Assembly (NCBI RefSeq): GCF_945269915.1
Contig: NZ_CALYOY010000025.1
Coordinates: 1 to 33,594, forward strand
Length of the DNA stretch: 33,594 bases
Direction: 5' to 3'
From: an uncultured Bifidobacterium sp.
Lineage (GTDB): Bacteria; Actinomycetota; Actinomycetes; Actinomycetales; Bifidobacteriaceae
Below the pieces are notes generated by a model, which was given only the letters and a program-made list of their open reading frames with translations, did not search any database and was not told where the DNA came from. The position numbers and the translations under genes are program-made. Shown piece after piece: positions 1 to 7,820 of the stretch. Within the stretch, counting starts at the first letter, position 1. Each line of letters opens with the position of its first letter.

Positions 1-11
1 TACACCCTCCT

Positions 12-39
12 GTCACGGAAAGTCCGTGACCGTTAGGTC
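12..39 (+). promoter_or_regulatory. Hairpin-forming 5' leader of rpsF
   Basis: A perfect 8-bp stem GTCACGGA/TCCGTGAC (12-19 with 23-30, loop AAG) is followed by an overlapping alternative stem GACC/GGTC (28-31 with 36-39). Both lie just before the Shine-Dalgarno sequence of rpsF. Autoregulatory leaders bound by the S6:S18 complex are known upstream of rpsF in many bacteria. I see hairpins and a CCG in the right place but cannot confirm the conserved bulge. The window begins too close to show the promoter. Confidence 0.35.
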
Positions 40-54
40 CAAAGGAGGTGGGTG

Positions 55-351
55 ATGTCTGCGCACAAGTACGAAATGATGTTCATCGCTGATCCGAGTC
101 TGGATGAGCGATCCCTGAAGAAGCTGACTGATCAGTATCTCGAGGTGGTCACCAAGGAAGGCGGGTCCGTCGACAATATCGACGTTTGGGGCCGTCGCAA
201 ACTGGCCTACGAGATCGACAAGAACAACGAGGGCAACTACGTGGTCGTCGAGTACAGCTGCGAGCCGGCCGTCAGCTCCGAGCTCGACCGTGTCCTCAAC
301 CTGAACGAATCCATCATTCGCACAAAGATCCTTCGTAAGGATGCCAAGTAA
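55..351 (+). CDS. rpsF: 30S ribosomal protein S6
   Basis: S6 is a primary-binding partner of S18 on the platform of the 30S subunit. The 98-aa product has the typical S6 N-terminus (KYEMMFIADPSLDE) and the conserved core in which a WGRRKLAYEI stretch precedes a YVVVEY strand. Length is normal for the family. I prefer ATG 55 over GTG 52 because the strong Shine-Dalgarno AAAGGAGG (41-48) is then about 6 nt away. It is the first gene of rpsF-ssb-rpsR-rplI, the standard actinobacterial order, and the operon ends at the terminator near 1937. Identification is secure. Confidence 0.97.
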   Translation: MSAHKYEMMFIADPSLDERSLKKLTDQYLEVVTKEGGSVDNIDVWGRRKLAYEIDKNNEGNYVVVEYSCEPAVSSELDRVLNLNESIIRTKILRKDAK

Positions 352-369
352 AGACAGCCATCGGGCGTT

Positions 370-393
370 GACGGTTCCTGCGGGGCAACCGTC
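370..393 (+). other. Intercistronic stem-loop between rpsF and ssb
   Basis: GACGGTT (370-376) pairs with AACCGTC (387-393) around a 10-nt loop, in the 110-nt spacer between rpsF and ssb. No T tract follows, so it is not a classical terminator. It could be an mRNA processing or stability element. This rests on the inverted repeat alone. Confidence 0.25.
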
Positions 394-461
394 CGTCACG
401 GGCACGGGAACTGCGCGATGGGAGACCATCCAGGATTCCCGGCAAGAGGAAAGGTCGTGAT

Positions 462-1082
462 ATGGCAGGAGATACAATCGTCACCGTGGTGGGCAACCTC
501 ACTGCGGACCCGGAGGTGCGCACCACCTCCAACGGCGGTACGGTGGCCAACATCACCATCGCCTCGACGCCCAGGCAGTTCAACAGGAACTCGGGACAGT
601 GGGAGGATGGCGAGGCGCTCTTCATGCGTTGCTCGGCATGGGACTCCAACTTCAACCCCATGGCCTCCAACATCCAGGCCAGTCTGACCAAGGGCATGCG
701 GGTCATCGCCCAGGGGAGGCTGGTCCAGCGTTCCTACCAGGACCGTGAGGGCAACAACCGCACGGTTGTGGAGATGCGTCTGGATGAGATTGGCCCGGCC
801 CTGTCGAGGAACACCGCACAGGTGACCAGGAATGCCAACACCGGAGCCCCCAACGGGGGCGGCCGCGGTGGGTTCGCGGGTGCCGGCAATGGCGGTTACC
901 AGGGCGGTTCCTCATATCAGGGTGGAGCCGGTGCGGCAGGTGCCGCTCCCATGGCCCAGCCCCAGCAGGCGCCCCAGGCCCCTGCCCGGGATCCTTGGTC
1001 ATCCACCGGTTCCGGCGATTCCTTCGGATCCTTCGGGTCCTCGGGGGAGTTCGGCGGCGCTGGGGACGAGCCCGAGTTCTGA
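462..1082 (+). CDS. ssb: Single-stranded DNA-binding protein
   Basis: Tetrameric SSB coats single-stranded DNA in replication, repair and recombination and recruits partners through its acidic C-terminal tip. The 206-aa protein starts with the OB-fold ([14 protein letters not shown], then [14 protein letters not shown]) over roughly residues 1-110. A long Gly/Gln/Ala/Pro-rich disordered linker follows, and the tip reads DEPEF. The tip keeps acid-acid-Pro-x-Phe but is shorter than the DDDIPF tip of E. coli. ATG 462 follows a purine-rich AGAGGAAAGG. It lies between rpsF and rpsR as in most bacteria. Identification is secure. Confidence 0.96.
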   Translation: MAGDTIVTVVGNLTADPEVRTTSNGGTVANITIASTPRQFNRNSGQWEDGEALFMRCSAWDSNFNPMASNIQASLTKGMRVIAQGRLVQRSYQDREGNNRTVVEMRLDEIGPALSRNTAQVTRNANTGAPNGGGRGGFAGAGNGGYQGGSSYQGGAGAAGAAPMAQPQQAPQAPARDPWSSTGSGDSFGSFGSSGEFGGAGDEPEF

Positions 1083-1129
1083 TACCGATAGCCCAAGGCA
1101 AGATTTCATCAGTGTAATAAGGAGAAGAT

Positions 1130-1378
1130 ATGTCACGCAAGAGGCCGCAACCACCGGTCAAGCCCTTCAAGAAGAAGCCGAATCCGCTCAGGGCCGCCAA
1201 GATTCACACCATCGATTACAAGGACGTCGCCCTGCTGCGCAAGTTCATTTCGGACCGCGGCAAGATTCGTTCCCGTCGCATCACCGGCGTCACCGTCCAG
1301 GAACAGCGCGAGATCTCCACGGCCATCAAGAACGCCCGTGAAATGGCCCTGCTGCCCTACGCCACCACCGGTCGCTGA
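1130..1378 (+). CDS. rpsR: 30S ribosomal protein S18
   Basis: S18 joins S6 on the 30S platform. The 82-aa product has a basic, proline-rich N-terminus and the diagnostic core [19 protein letters not shown] followed by RRITG and [19 protein letters not shown]. This matches the S18 family over its full length. ATG 1130 follows the Shine-Dalgarno AAGGAGA at about 1119-1125. No CxxC zinc ribbon is visible near the N-terminus, so this is a zinc-independent form. It is the third gene of the rpsF operon and is followed after 14 nt by rplI. Confidence 0.97.
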   Translation: MSRKRPQPPVKPFKKKPNPLRAAKIHTIDYKDVALLRKFISDRGKIRSRRITGVTVQEQREISTAIKNAREMALLPYATTGR

Positions 1379-1392
1379 GGGAGGATACTGAC

Positions 1393-1845
1393 ATGGCAAA
1401 GGAAACCAAGGTTATTCTCACCGACACCGTGACCGACCTGGGCCACAAGGGCGACGTTGTCGCCGTCAAGCCCGGATACGCCCGCAACTTCCTGATTCCC
1501 CAGGGCCTGGCCTTCGCCTGGTCCAAGGGTGCAGCGGCCCAGATCGAGGCCATGCAGCGGGCCCGCCGCGCCAAGTCGCTGGCCACCCGTGAGGATGCGG
1601 TCGCAGCCAAGAACGCCATCGAGGGCCAGAGCGTTGAGATCAGCGCCCGCGTCTCCGAGTCCGGCAAGCTCTTCGGCGGTATCTCCAACGAGGCCATCGC
1701 CCAGGCCCTCCGGCCCATGGCCGATGTGGACCCCCGGACCATCTCCGTTGAGTCCATCAAGGCCACCGGCGAGTTCCCGGCAACCGTGGCCCTCCATCCG
1801 GAAATCACCGCCAGCTTCACCGTCAAGGTGGTTGCCGGCGAGTGA
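1393..1845 (+). CDS. rplI: 50S ribosomal protein L9
   Basis: L9 binds 23S rRNA near the L1 stalk and helps keep the reading frame. The 150-aa protein shows the family signature at residues 6-35: [20 protein letters not shown], then [15 protein letters not shown] long connecting helix rich in Ala/Arg follows, then a C-terminal domain (GKLFGGIS...). Length is normal. Start ATG 1393 has Shine-Dalgarno GGGAGG at about 1379-1384. It is the last gene of the operon, with a strong intrinsic terminator about 90 nt downstream. Confidence 0.97.
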   Translation: MAKETKVILTDTVTDLGHKGDVVAVKPGYARNFLIPQGLAFAWSKGAAAQIEAMQRARRAKSLATREDAVAAKNAIEGQSVEISARVSESGKLFGGISNEAIAQALRPMADVDPRTISVESIKATGEFPATVALHPEITASFTVKVVAGE

Positions 1846-1936
1846 GCCCATCCCGTGATGAGTCCCGGATGAGCATGAAGATGCCCGGACCCAAGGCCGG
1901 TACCACCGGCTCCGGCATCAGGGCTTGAGCAGTATG

Positions 1937-1982
1937 AAAGGGGTCCCAGACACCTGGTAGGTGCCTGGGACCCCTTTGTTTT
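1937..1982 (+). terminator. Rho-independent terminator of the rpsF-rplI operon
   Basis: A near-perfect stem pairs 1937-1955 with 1959-1977 (arms begin AAAGGGGTCCCAG and end CTGGGACCCCTTT). There is one A/C mismatch and a 3-nt loop GGT, followed by TTTGTTTTC. It is the strongest terminator in the window and sits at the natural end of the ribosomal operon. Confidence 0.9.
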
Positions 1983-2071
1983 CCCGCTCCTTACCCTTGT
2001 CTGGGTTTTCTGGACCCTGTCTGGGCTATCTGAACCATTAACCCGGCTTTCTGGAACGGATTGGAATTGCC

Positions 2072-2180
2072 GGACAGCCCACGCTCAGGACAACCCTTGT
2101 GCGGGACAAACCCTCGTGCGGGACAAACTCGCGTACGGACCCCACGTTCAGGACAGTCCATGTTTCAGGACAGTCCCGCC
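2072..2180. repeat. Degenerate ~16-bp tandem repeat with GGACA core (gene-free stretch)
   Basis: The 250-nt region between the terminator and the tautomerase gene has no supported gene. GGACA, or in one copy GGACC, recurs at 2072, 2088, 2104, 2121, 2137, 2151 and 2168, a spacing of 16, 16, 17, 16, 14 and 17 nt. Variable sequence between copies often ends in ..TGCG, ..TACG or ..TTCA. Just upstream, CTGTCTGGG occurs twice about 20 nt apart, near 1999 and 2019. It could be a decayed minisatellite, a protein-binding array or slippage debris. I see no ORF, tRNA or transposon end. Confidence 0.55.
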
Positions 2181-2234
2181 CAGGTCAGGCTGGATCAGCT
2201 TGGTCCGCCTTTGTGCAGGTTCCGGTGGGGCTGA

Positions 2235-2582
2235 TCAGAAGTTGCTGCCGTTCCAGCCCCAGTCCGTGGTGGCCGTGTAACGGATGTAGATCCGATCCTC
2301 GGGGATGGACAGCTCGGTGTCCAGCGCCTCCATGATGGACCTGGTCAGGCTCTCCCAGGCCGACCTGGGAACGTCCGTGCCGAAGACGTTGACCTCCACG
2401 TAGGCGGCGGGCTTGGAGTCGTCGCCGGCGAAGTAGATGGGCATGTCGGACTCGAAGGGGCACATGAGCCACCCCTCGGACTTGCCGGGGACGGCGGTGA
2501 TGGCCTTGCCGTAGGCGGCCTTGATCCGCTCACGCTGCTCTGCGTTGATCGGGGTGCTGACATGGGTGTGAATGACGGGCAT
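2235..2582 (-). CDS. MIF-like (phenylpyruvate/dopachrome) tautomerase family protein
   Basis: The 115-aa protein matches the macrophage migration inhibitory factor fold. It has MPVIHTHVSTPI at the N-terminus (Pro2 becomes the catalytic N-terminal proline after Met removal), a GDDSKPAAYVEV central strand, the helix-strand DRIYIRY, and the ending WGWNGSNF, which mirrors the GWNNSTF ending of MIF. Compared with mammalian MIF, the active-site Tyr is kept (YIRY) but the following Asn is Arg, so tautomerase activity or specificity may differ. ATG 2582 has Shine-Dalgarno GGAAGGA. A longer upstream extension lacks support. Physiological role is unknown. The family call is firm, the substrate is not. 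Confidence 0.8.
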   Translation of the reverse strand: MPVIHTHVSTPINAEQRERIKAAYGKAITAVPGKSEGWLMCPFESDMPIYFAGDDSKPAAYVEVNVFGTDVPRSAWESLTRSIMEALDTELSIPEDRIYIRYTATTDWGWNGSNF

Positions 2583-2741
2583 GGTGGTTCCTTCCTGACT
2601 GGATTCACGGCGACCACTGAAGGTGGCTGCCGATACCCCCAATACTAGACGGTGCCGGTCAGCCCCGGGCCTCATCCGAGCAGGTCCGCCAGTCATGGGA
2701 ACAAGGACCATGGCAAGGAACGGGCTTGCCCTCGGAGCGGT

Positions 2742-3248
2742 TCAGTCCCATCCGAAAGGACGATGTGTCAGGGACCAGGCGCCCAGCCGGTGGGCCATCG
2801 AGGTCTCCTTGACCGGCTTCCCGGGGGCCGGGGCGTCCAGGAGCCACTTGCGGATGATGAAGTTCCAGATGGCCACGACCACGGTGGCCACGATCTTGGC
2901 CGCGTTGGAATAGAGGACGTACCTGCCGTGCATGGTGTGGATGGCGTCTGCCGGCAGCATGGCCGTTCCCATCCAGAGGATGATCTCGTTGATGCCCAGG
3001 CCGATGACCGAGGAGATGAGGAAGACGACCACCTCCATCCACCGCGCCATGTCATCGCGGTGTTTGAAGACGAACTTCATGCTGGCCAGGTAATTGAAGG
3101 CCAGGGAGATCAGGAAGGATATGGCCCCGGCCAGCACATTGTTGAAATGGGCCAGGATGATCAGCAGGTTCATGATGCCGATGTCGATGATGAAGGCGAT
3201 GGCACCCACGATGCCGAATTTGAAAAGCTGCTCGATCAGTCTGCGCAT
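2742..3248 (-). CDS. GtrA-family polytopic membrane protein
   Basis: The 168-aa protein begins MRRLIEQLFKFGIVGAIAF, the typical GtrA opening, and has four hydrophobic segments (roughly residues 10-30, 38-60, 78-98 and 115-140). An internal SLAFNYLASMKFVFK motif, also typical of the family, lies between segments 2 and 3. GtrA proteins are thought to flip or channel polyprenyl-phosphate sugars for cell-surface glycosylation. No glycosyltransferase is adjacent to show the pathway. ATG 3266 (six codons earlier) is an alternative start. Neither has a clear Shine-Dalgarno sequence. It lies 111 nt downstream of the MFS gene on the same strand and could be co-transcribed. Confidence 0.8.
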   Translation of the reverse strand: MRRLIEQLFKFGIVGAIAFIIDIGIMNLLIILAHFNNVLAGAISFLISLAFNYLASMKFVFKHRDDMARWMEVVVFLISSVIGLGINEIILWMGTAMLPADAIHTMHGRYVLYSNAAKIVATVVVAIWNFIIRKWLLDAPAPGKPVKETSMAHRLGAWSLTHRPFGWD

Positions 3249-3359
3249 AAGACACCATTGAACCATCCCCCGGCAACCAGGTGGAACCTGCCGGTGAATT
3301 GCACGCAGAAACCTTACGACGTCCGTGCCCGGCCAGGTCGCAGCCAGGTCAGGCGGGAC

Positions 3360-4685
3360 TCAGGCCCTGAGCTCCGTCAGGATGGGCTTCTCGGTGCTGT
3401 CCCTGATCTGCCTGAACCCGACGAAGGCGATGGCCAGGGAGGTCAGGGCCAGGGCCGTGACCACCCCGAATCCACCCTGGGAGCCGTACCGGTCGATGAA
3501 CTGGCCGGCGATGGCGGATCCGGCCGAGGACCCGATGGAGTTCATGGCGCTCAGCCAGGCCATTCCCTCGGTGAACCTGACCGGGGGGACCAGATGGAGC
3601 ATGAGCTGGTTCCCGTTGATCCAGGTCGGTGCCTGGCAGATTCCGATGACCAGGTAGATGAGCATGATGGTCCAGAGGTCCCGGGCGAACAGGAAGGTGC
3701 CGATGCCCAGGTTGACCACCAGGAGGCAGAAGTAGAAGCGCTTCCAGAGGGGGATGGTCCAGCTCTTGGCCCCGTAGAGGAGGGCGCCGATCAGGGAGCT
3801 GAAGGAGAAGCAGGCGAAGACGAACCCGGTCATCTGCTTCATGCCCTGCTCGGTGGCGAAGGAGATGATTGAAATCGAGGCGGCACTCTGGAAGGCGCCC
3901 AGACCGAACCAGGTGACGCAGACGGCGATCATACCGGAACTCCAGAAGGCGCTCTGTCCATCCTGTCCCTGCAACTCGGCCGCCCTGGCGGCCTGCCTGG
4001 CCCGGTACTCCTTGCGGGTGATGCCATGGGCCTTGGCCAGACCGGTCTGGGAGGGAGGCTCCGTGGTGGTGACCGAGAGGAACATCCAGGCACCGACCAG
4101 GACGCAGACCCCGGTGAAGGAGAAGGCCAGGACCCCGGAAATGACGGCCAGGATGGAGGCCAGGGGGTTCCCGATGACCCACATGGCCTCGTCAAAGACC
4201 CCGGAGAGGGAGAGGGCCTGGTCGGTGGCCTTCCTGTTTCCTTTGAGGAGGTTGGTCCACCGGCTACGGCTCATGGCCCCCCAGGGCGGTATGGCCGCCA
4301 TGAATGGGGTGATGCAGAAGAGCAGCCAGGCCGGTGCGTGCGAGGTGATCGAGGTGATCAGTGCGGCGGCGGCGATCATCCAGACCACCACGGTCGGGAT
4401 GGAGACCTGGCGCTGGCCGAACTTGTCGACCATCTTGCCCAGAATCGGACTGACCAGGGCCAGGGATATGGCCTGGACTGCGGTCAGGGCCCCCGCCAGG
4501 GAGTAACTGCCGTAGTAGTGCTGGACCGAGATGGTGATGGTCATTCCGACCATGGGGAAAGGCATGGAGGCGATGACCGAGCCGACGGCGAAGCGGGCCG
4601 TGTGGGGCATACGCAGGAGTTCCGCGTAGCCTCCGAAAATACGATGGCCGACCTGGCTCAGCGCGGCCTTTACCTGTTGTGGCAT
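3360..4685 (-). CDS. MFS transporter, probable efflux type
   Basis: The 441-aa protein has about 12 hydrophobic segments in two halves separated by a charged cytoplasmic loop (around ITRKEYRARQAARAAELQGQDGQ). In the first half the loop between TM2 and TM3 reads GKMVDKFGQRQVSIP, the MFS G-x-x-x-D-x-x-G-x-R-x motif. The second half has the related DRYGSQGGFG. ATG 4685 follows GGGTAGGAACAGCA, a fair Shine-Dalgarno context. Upstream Met codons would add an unlikely charged tail. The substrate cannot be told; efflux of a small molecule is the usual role. A palindrome-rich region lies just upstream, shared with the divergent phosphatase gene. Confidence 0.85.
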   Translation of the reverse strand: MPQQVKAALSQVGHRIFGGYAELLRMPHTARFAVGSVIASMPFPMVGMTITISVQHYYGSYSLAGALTAVQAISLALVSPILGKMVDKFGQRQVSIPTVVVWMIAAAALITSITSHAPAWLLFCITPFMAAIPPWGAMSRSRWTNLLKGNRKATDQALSLSGVFDEAMWVIGNPLASILAVISGVLAFSFTGVCVLVGAWMFLSVTTTEPPSQTGLAKAHGITRKEYRARQAARAAELQGQDGQSAFWSSGMIAVCVTWFGLGAFQSAASISIISFATEQGMKQMTGFVFACFSFSSLIGALLYGAKSWTIPLWKRFYFCLLVVNLGIGTFLFARDLWTIMLIYLVIGICQAPTWINGNQLMLHLVPPVRFTEGMAWLSAMNSIGSSAGSAIAGQFIDRYGSQGGFGVVTALALTSLAIAFVGFRQIRDSTEKPILTELRA

Positions 4686-4837
4686 TGCTGTTCCTACCCT
4701 CTTCCCCTGCTTGTATGCCTCATCTATCCAGCCTCGGTCAAGCATGTCATCGGGCGGCATCGATCCAACCCGGACCTGCACGGATGGCGCTGGTCACCTA
4801 GGCGAATCCCCGCATGAATCGGCAGGGAGGGGTTGGA

Positions 4838-4913
4838 TTGACGACTGTAGAAGACTGTTAGACTGGTACCGTCCCGGACCGCTGCAACAGGTCTCGGAAC
4901 TGGTACCAGTCTA
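4838..4913. promoter_or_regulatory. Operator-like palindrome pair between MFS and phosphatase genes
   Basis: TAGACTGGTACC (4859-4870) and its exact reverse complement GGTACCAGTCTA (4902-4913) form a perfect 12-bp inverted repeat separated by 31 nt. The second copy is embedded in a self-palindrome, ACTGGTACCAGT (4899-4910). The first copy reads ACTGGTACCGTC at the same phase 37 nt earlier. TTGACG (4838-4843) and TAGACT (4859-4864), 15 nt apart, could be a weak rightward promoter whose -10 overlaps copy 1. This looks like a two-site operator; a cruciform or RNA hairpin is also possible. No regulator gene is adjacent. Confidence 0.5.
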
Positions 4914-4966
4914 TCCCGAGCTCTTGTCCTGGAGGACGTCCCGGGGAGTCACCGGGAGGAGGTCAC

Positions 4967-5623
4967 TTGCCTGCAACGACCATTCATTTCGTCCGCCATG
5001 GTCAGGTATTCAACCCCGACCACATTCTCTACGAGCGTCTTCCGGGCTTCCATCTGTCCGAGCGTGGGCGGGGAATGGTCCGGGCCACAGGCAGGTTCAT
5101 GGCTGAGGCACCCGGGTTCAGGGATATCGCAGCCGTCTATTCCTCCCCCCTGGACCGGACCAGGGAGACCACTGCCATCCTCCTGGAGGAGATCAACCCC
5201 TCCAGGAAAGCGTGCGGGCTGGAACCCCTGGAACCGAACTACGACAAACGTCTGATCGAGGCCGGCAACGACTTCCGTGGCAAGCGGATCGGCAGGGGGT
5301 CGGGGGCGTTCTGGTATCCGTCGAACCTGAAGCTGGTCCTCGACCTGTCCAAACCGAGCTGGGGTGAGAGCTACCGGCAGATAGCACGCCGTGTTTCGGA
5401 CTTCGTCTACGAAAAAGTGGGGGAGTACCCCGACGCGCAGATCGTGGCCGTCTCCCACGAGTCGCCCATCTGGACCTTCCGCCACCTCCTGGAGACGGGT
5501 CGGCCCGAGCACAACATGCTACGTCGCGGCACGGCCCTGGCTTCGGTCACCTCCATCACCCTGGACTGCAGGTCCGGGAAGGTGCTGGGTATCACATATG
5601 CGGATCCGGCTGCTGGTGTGTAG
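4967..5623 (+). CDS. Histidine phosphatase superfamily protein (phosphoglycerate-mutase-like)
   Basis: The 218-aa protein carries the superfamily catalytic core. Arg10-His11-Gly12 (FVRHGQ) holds the phospho-accepting histidine, YSSPLDRTRETT holds the second arginine, and His164 sits in VAVSHESPIW. Members are phosphatases or mutases acting on phosphometabolites; the substrate is not evident. The start is TTG 4967, chosen because GGGAGGAGG ends 4 nt upstream and no ATG fits. It lies divergent to the MFS gene across the palindrome-containing region and 74 nt before the next gene on the same strand. Confidence 0.85.
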   Translation: MPATTIHFVRHGQVFNPDHILYERLPGFHLSERGRGMVRATGRFMAEAPGFRDIAAVYSSPLDRTRETTAILLEEINPSRKACGLEPLEPNYDKRLIEAGNDFRGKRIGRGSGAFWYPSNLKLVLDLSKPSWGESYRQIARRVSDFVYEKVGEYPDAQIVAVSHESPIWTFRHLLETGRPEHNMLRRGTALASVTSITLDCRSGKVLGITYADPAAGV

Positions 5624-5697
5624 CGCCTTTCCCGGTGGCATAGGATGGCAGAAGAACCACAGCGCGGATTGGACCGCGACTCAGGTAAAGGAGCGTG

Positions 5698-6573
5698 ATG
5701 ATTGTGGTCTACGAGCAGGATCTGGTCGAGGAGCTGGCATCCAGACCGTCAATGGGGGAGGCCGTCCAGGCCGGTGTCGATCTGATTGACCTGTGGCCCC
5801 TGACCGATGCTTCCCGGCTCAGGAACGACGCCAGGTATGCCGAGACCCTCCAGGTGCGGATCACCAGGATTCTGGCCCGGATCATGACCGGGCAGGATGT
5901 GACCATCCCCGATGCCGAATACGTCTATGAGGGGGCGGAGGATATTCCCGGCCGCCCCCAGGATCTGGTTGATGCCCTCTTGGCCGCGAATGATGCATAC
6001 GAAGGCATGGTCGGCGGGGCCGCCCAGGGGCAGTCGGGCAAACTGGTCCAGGCCGCCCGGACCCTTCAGGCGGGCTGGAGCCAGGAGGAGACCAAGGCCA
6101 CCTGTGACCTGGTCGATCGGTTTGGCCGGGAGGTCACTCCGGAGGGGGAGACCCTGGAATCCTCGTCCGAGCAGGCTGAGGTGGGCCGCCGCCTGGCCAC
6201 CTCCATGGTGGCCCTGGCCCGGTTGGCCAAGGCCCTGCATGCCGATGCCGATCAGGCGGTCAAAATCCTCCCGGTCCTGCTCTACCTGAATGAGCTCAAC
6301 GAGCGGATGGGCATCCCCAGGGTCTTCCTGACCGATGACCAGATTCGTCAACTCCTGGGTGAGGCTGTGTCCAAGTCGGTTCAAGACCTGGCGGATACCC
6401 TGGCCCCCCTGGTGACCGCCGAGTGGAAGAAGCACCTGGATGAGGTGGTCTGGGACCCGGAGGAGGCCAAGCGCAAGGCCAAGGAGGATGACGAGCGTAA
6501 GAGCCGCGAGGCCCTCCAGGCCAAGTTCGCCCATGTTCCCGAGGATCCCGACAAGCCTCCGGTGGAGCTCTGA
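5698..6573 (+). CDS. Conserved-looking hypothetical protein, 291 aa
   Basis: I do not recognise a family. The protein is acidic and almost entirely alpha-helical in appearance, with no signal peptide or membrane segment. Residues ~225-285 form a charged helix (WKKHLDEVVWDPEEAKRKAKEDDERKSREALQAKF in pieces), and the C-terminus is proline-rich (PEDPDKPPVEL). ATG 5698 is preferred to GTG 5695 because AAAGGAG (5687-5693) is then 4 nt away. It follows the histidine phosphatase gene closely and may share its transcript. GC content and codon use look like the neighbours, so it reads as a resident cytoplasmic gene of unknown function. Confidence 0.75.
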   Translation: MIVVYEQDLVEELASRPSMGEAVQAGVDLIDLWPLTDASRLRNDARYAETLQVRITRILARIMTGQDVTIPDAEYVYEGAEDIPGRPQDLVDALLAANDAYEGMVGGAAQGQSGKLVQAARTLQAGWSQEETKATCDLVDRFGREVTPEGETLESSSEQAEVGRRLATSMVALARLAKALHADADQAVKILPVLLYLNELNERMGIPRVFLTDDQIRQLLGEAVSKSVQDLADTLAPLVTAEWKKHLDEVVWDPEEAKRKAKEDDERKSREALQAKFAHVPEDPDKPPVEL

Positions 6574-6717
6574 ATTCCAGCCCTGCAAGCGCTGCTTACA
6601 GGTAAACCCGCCGAGCCCACAGATTCCCCTGGCCTGTCGATGACCTGTTTGGTATCGGGGGGTCGTATGGCTGGCAGCTGTTGGCCGGGTAGCCATGCTC
6701 CTTTCGGTTCCGGGGCA

Positions 6718-7680
6718 TCAGCATGACCGGTCGAACCTGGCGCCTTTCGGGTTGCTGGGCCGGAGCATGAGGATGATCACGGCAACGAGTCCGCCCAGGC
6801 CGATGATGCCTCCCGAGAGGAGGAAGGGGGTATAGGGCATGGATGAGCCGAACAGGGTTGAGGCGAAAGCCACGGCTCCCAGAGTCAGAAGTGTGGTGCC
6901 TACAAAGGTGGTGCCCAGAAGCAGGAGGCACCAGAAGCCGGACATGTTGCTGTCATGCAGTCTACGTACGGTGACTGCAATATTGGGAACGATGAGGGCC
7001 AGCAGGGCCAGGGTCATCAGTGACGAACCGAAGCCACCGAGAAGTGGGGCCAAGGCGCCGATGGCGACAATGACCAGGAACTCCATCAGACAGGCCCACC
7101 AGTATTCCCCTCGGGATGCGCGCCCGGAGAAGGTCGCATACTTGAGGAAGAACCGCTTGCAGGCATTGACGAAGTCGACACCATACCAGGGTGCGTTGAT
7201 CGGTGGTTCGCCCGTGTAGGCGTACCCGGCCCCGACGGGGTAGGCAGGGGTCTGCGGAATCTGTGGCCTCGCACCGGGCTGGGGGTAAAGGGGTTCCTGA
7301 TACGCGTTCTGGGGGTATCCCGCCGGCCGACCATAGGGTTGGCCTTGGTAGGCGGGCTGTACAGGAGTCGGTTGGTATGTCGGCCATGCCGCACCGGGTT
7401 GAGGCGCTCCCGGGATCTGTTGTCCCCGGTAGGCGGGCTGTACAGGGTCCGGCAGCACGGGCGAGGGCTGCTCCTGGCATCCCGATTCGTTCGGATATGA
7501 CGGGTAGGTGCCGGGCTCTTCCTGGTATCCCTGGTTGTCCGTCGGGGTCTGTCCTGCCCCGTACGGTTCCTGGGATGCGGGGTCGGGGGTGCTGCCCGCG
7601 GACTGGATGGGTTGGCCCTGATCGGACTGCCACCCGGAAATGGGTTGACCACCCTCGTAGGAGTTGCCTGGTTGGTTCAT
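6718..7680 (-). CDS. DUF805 family membrane protein with repetitive Pro/Gln/Tyr-rich N-terminus
   Basis: The 320-aa protein has two parts. Residues 1-165 are low-complexity Pro/Gln/Gly/Tyr with no hydrophobic segment. Residues 170-320 match DUF805: WYGVDFVNACKRFF, then FSGRASRGEYWW, TVRRLHDSNMSGFW and several membrane segments, ending in the LRPSNPKGARF signature. DUF805 proteins are inner-membrane proteins of unknown function, and many actinobacterial members have such a disordered cytoplasmic head. The element PVQPAY-x-GQ occurs twice exactly 27 codons apart, from a 19-bp exact DNA repeat (7347-7365 and 7428-7446). ATG 7680 has AAGGGAAG upstream. The AT-rich stretch at about 7715-7750 probably holds the promoter. 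Confidence 0.85.
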   Translation of the reverse strand: MNQPGNSYEGGQPISGWQSDQGQPIQSAGSTPDPASQEPYGAGQTPTDNQGYQEEPGTYPSYPNESGCQEQPSPVLPDPVQPAYRGQQIPGAPQPGAAWPTYQPTPVQPAYQGQPYGRPAGYPQNAYQEPLYPQPGARPQIPQTPAYPVGAGYAYTGEPPINAPWYGVDFVNACKRFFLKYATFSGRASRGEYWWACLMEFLVIVAIGALAPLLGGFGSSLMTLALLALIVPNIAVTVRRLHDSNMSGFWCLLLLGTTFVGTTLLTLGAVAFASTLFGSSMPYTPFLLSGGIIGLGGLVAVIILMLRPSNPKGARFDRSC

Positions 7681-7820
7681 CGATGCTTCCCTTGCATGTT
7701 GAGTACGGTATCCCCTCGAATTGTTTTATATAAAAGGTATACAGACACTATCACATGAGCCTTTTGGCTCCTGCATGCCCTTGTACCCTTCGCCGACGAT
7801 TGACGGTTTTTCCGCTCCGC

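Noticed and set aside
2652-3872. 406-aa plus-strand open frame
   Set aside because: Its product is low-complexity Gly/Asp/Glu/His-rich sequence antisense to the GtrA and MFS genes, both of which have clear family motifs. It is a GC-bias shadow.
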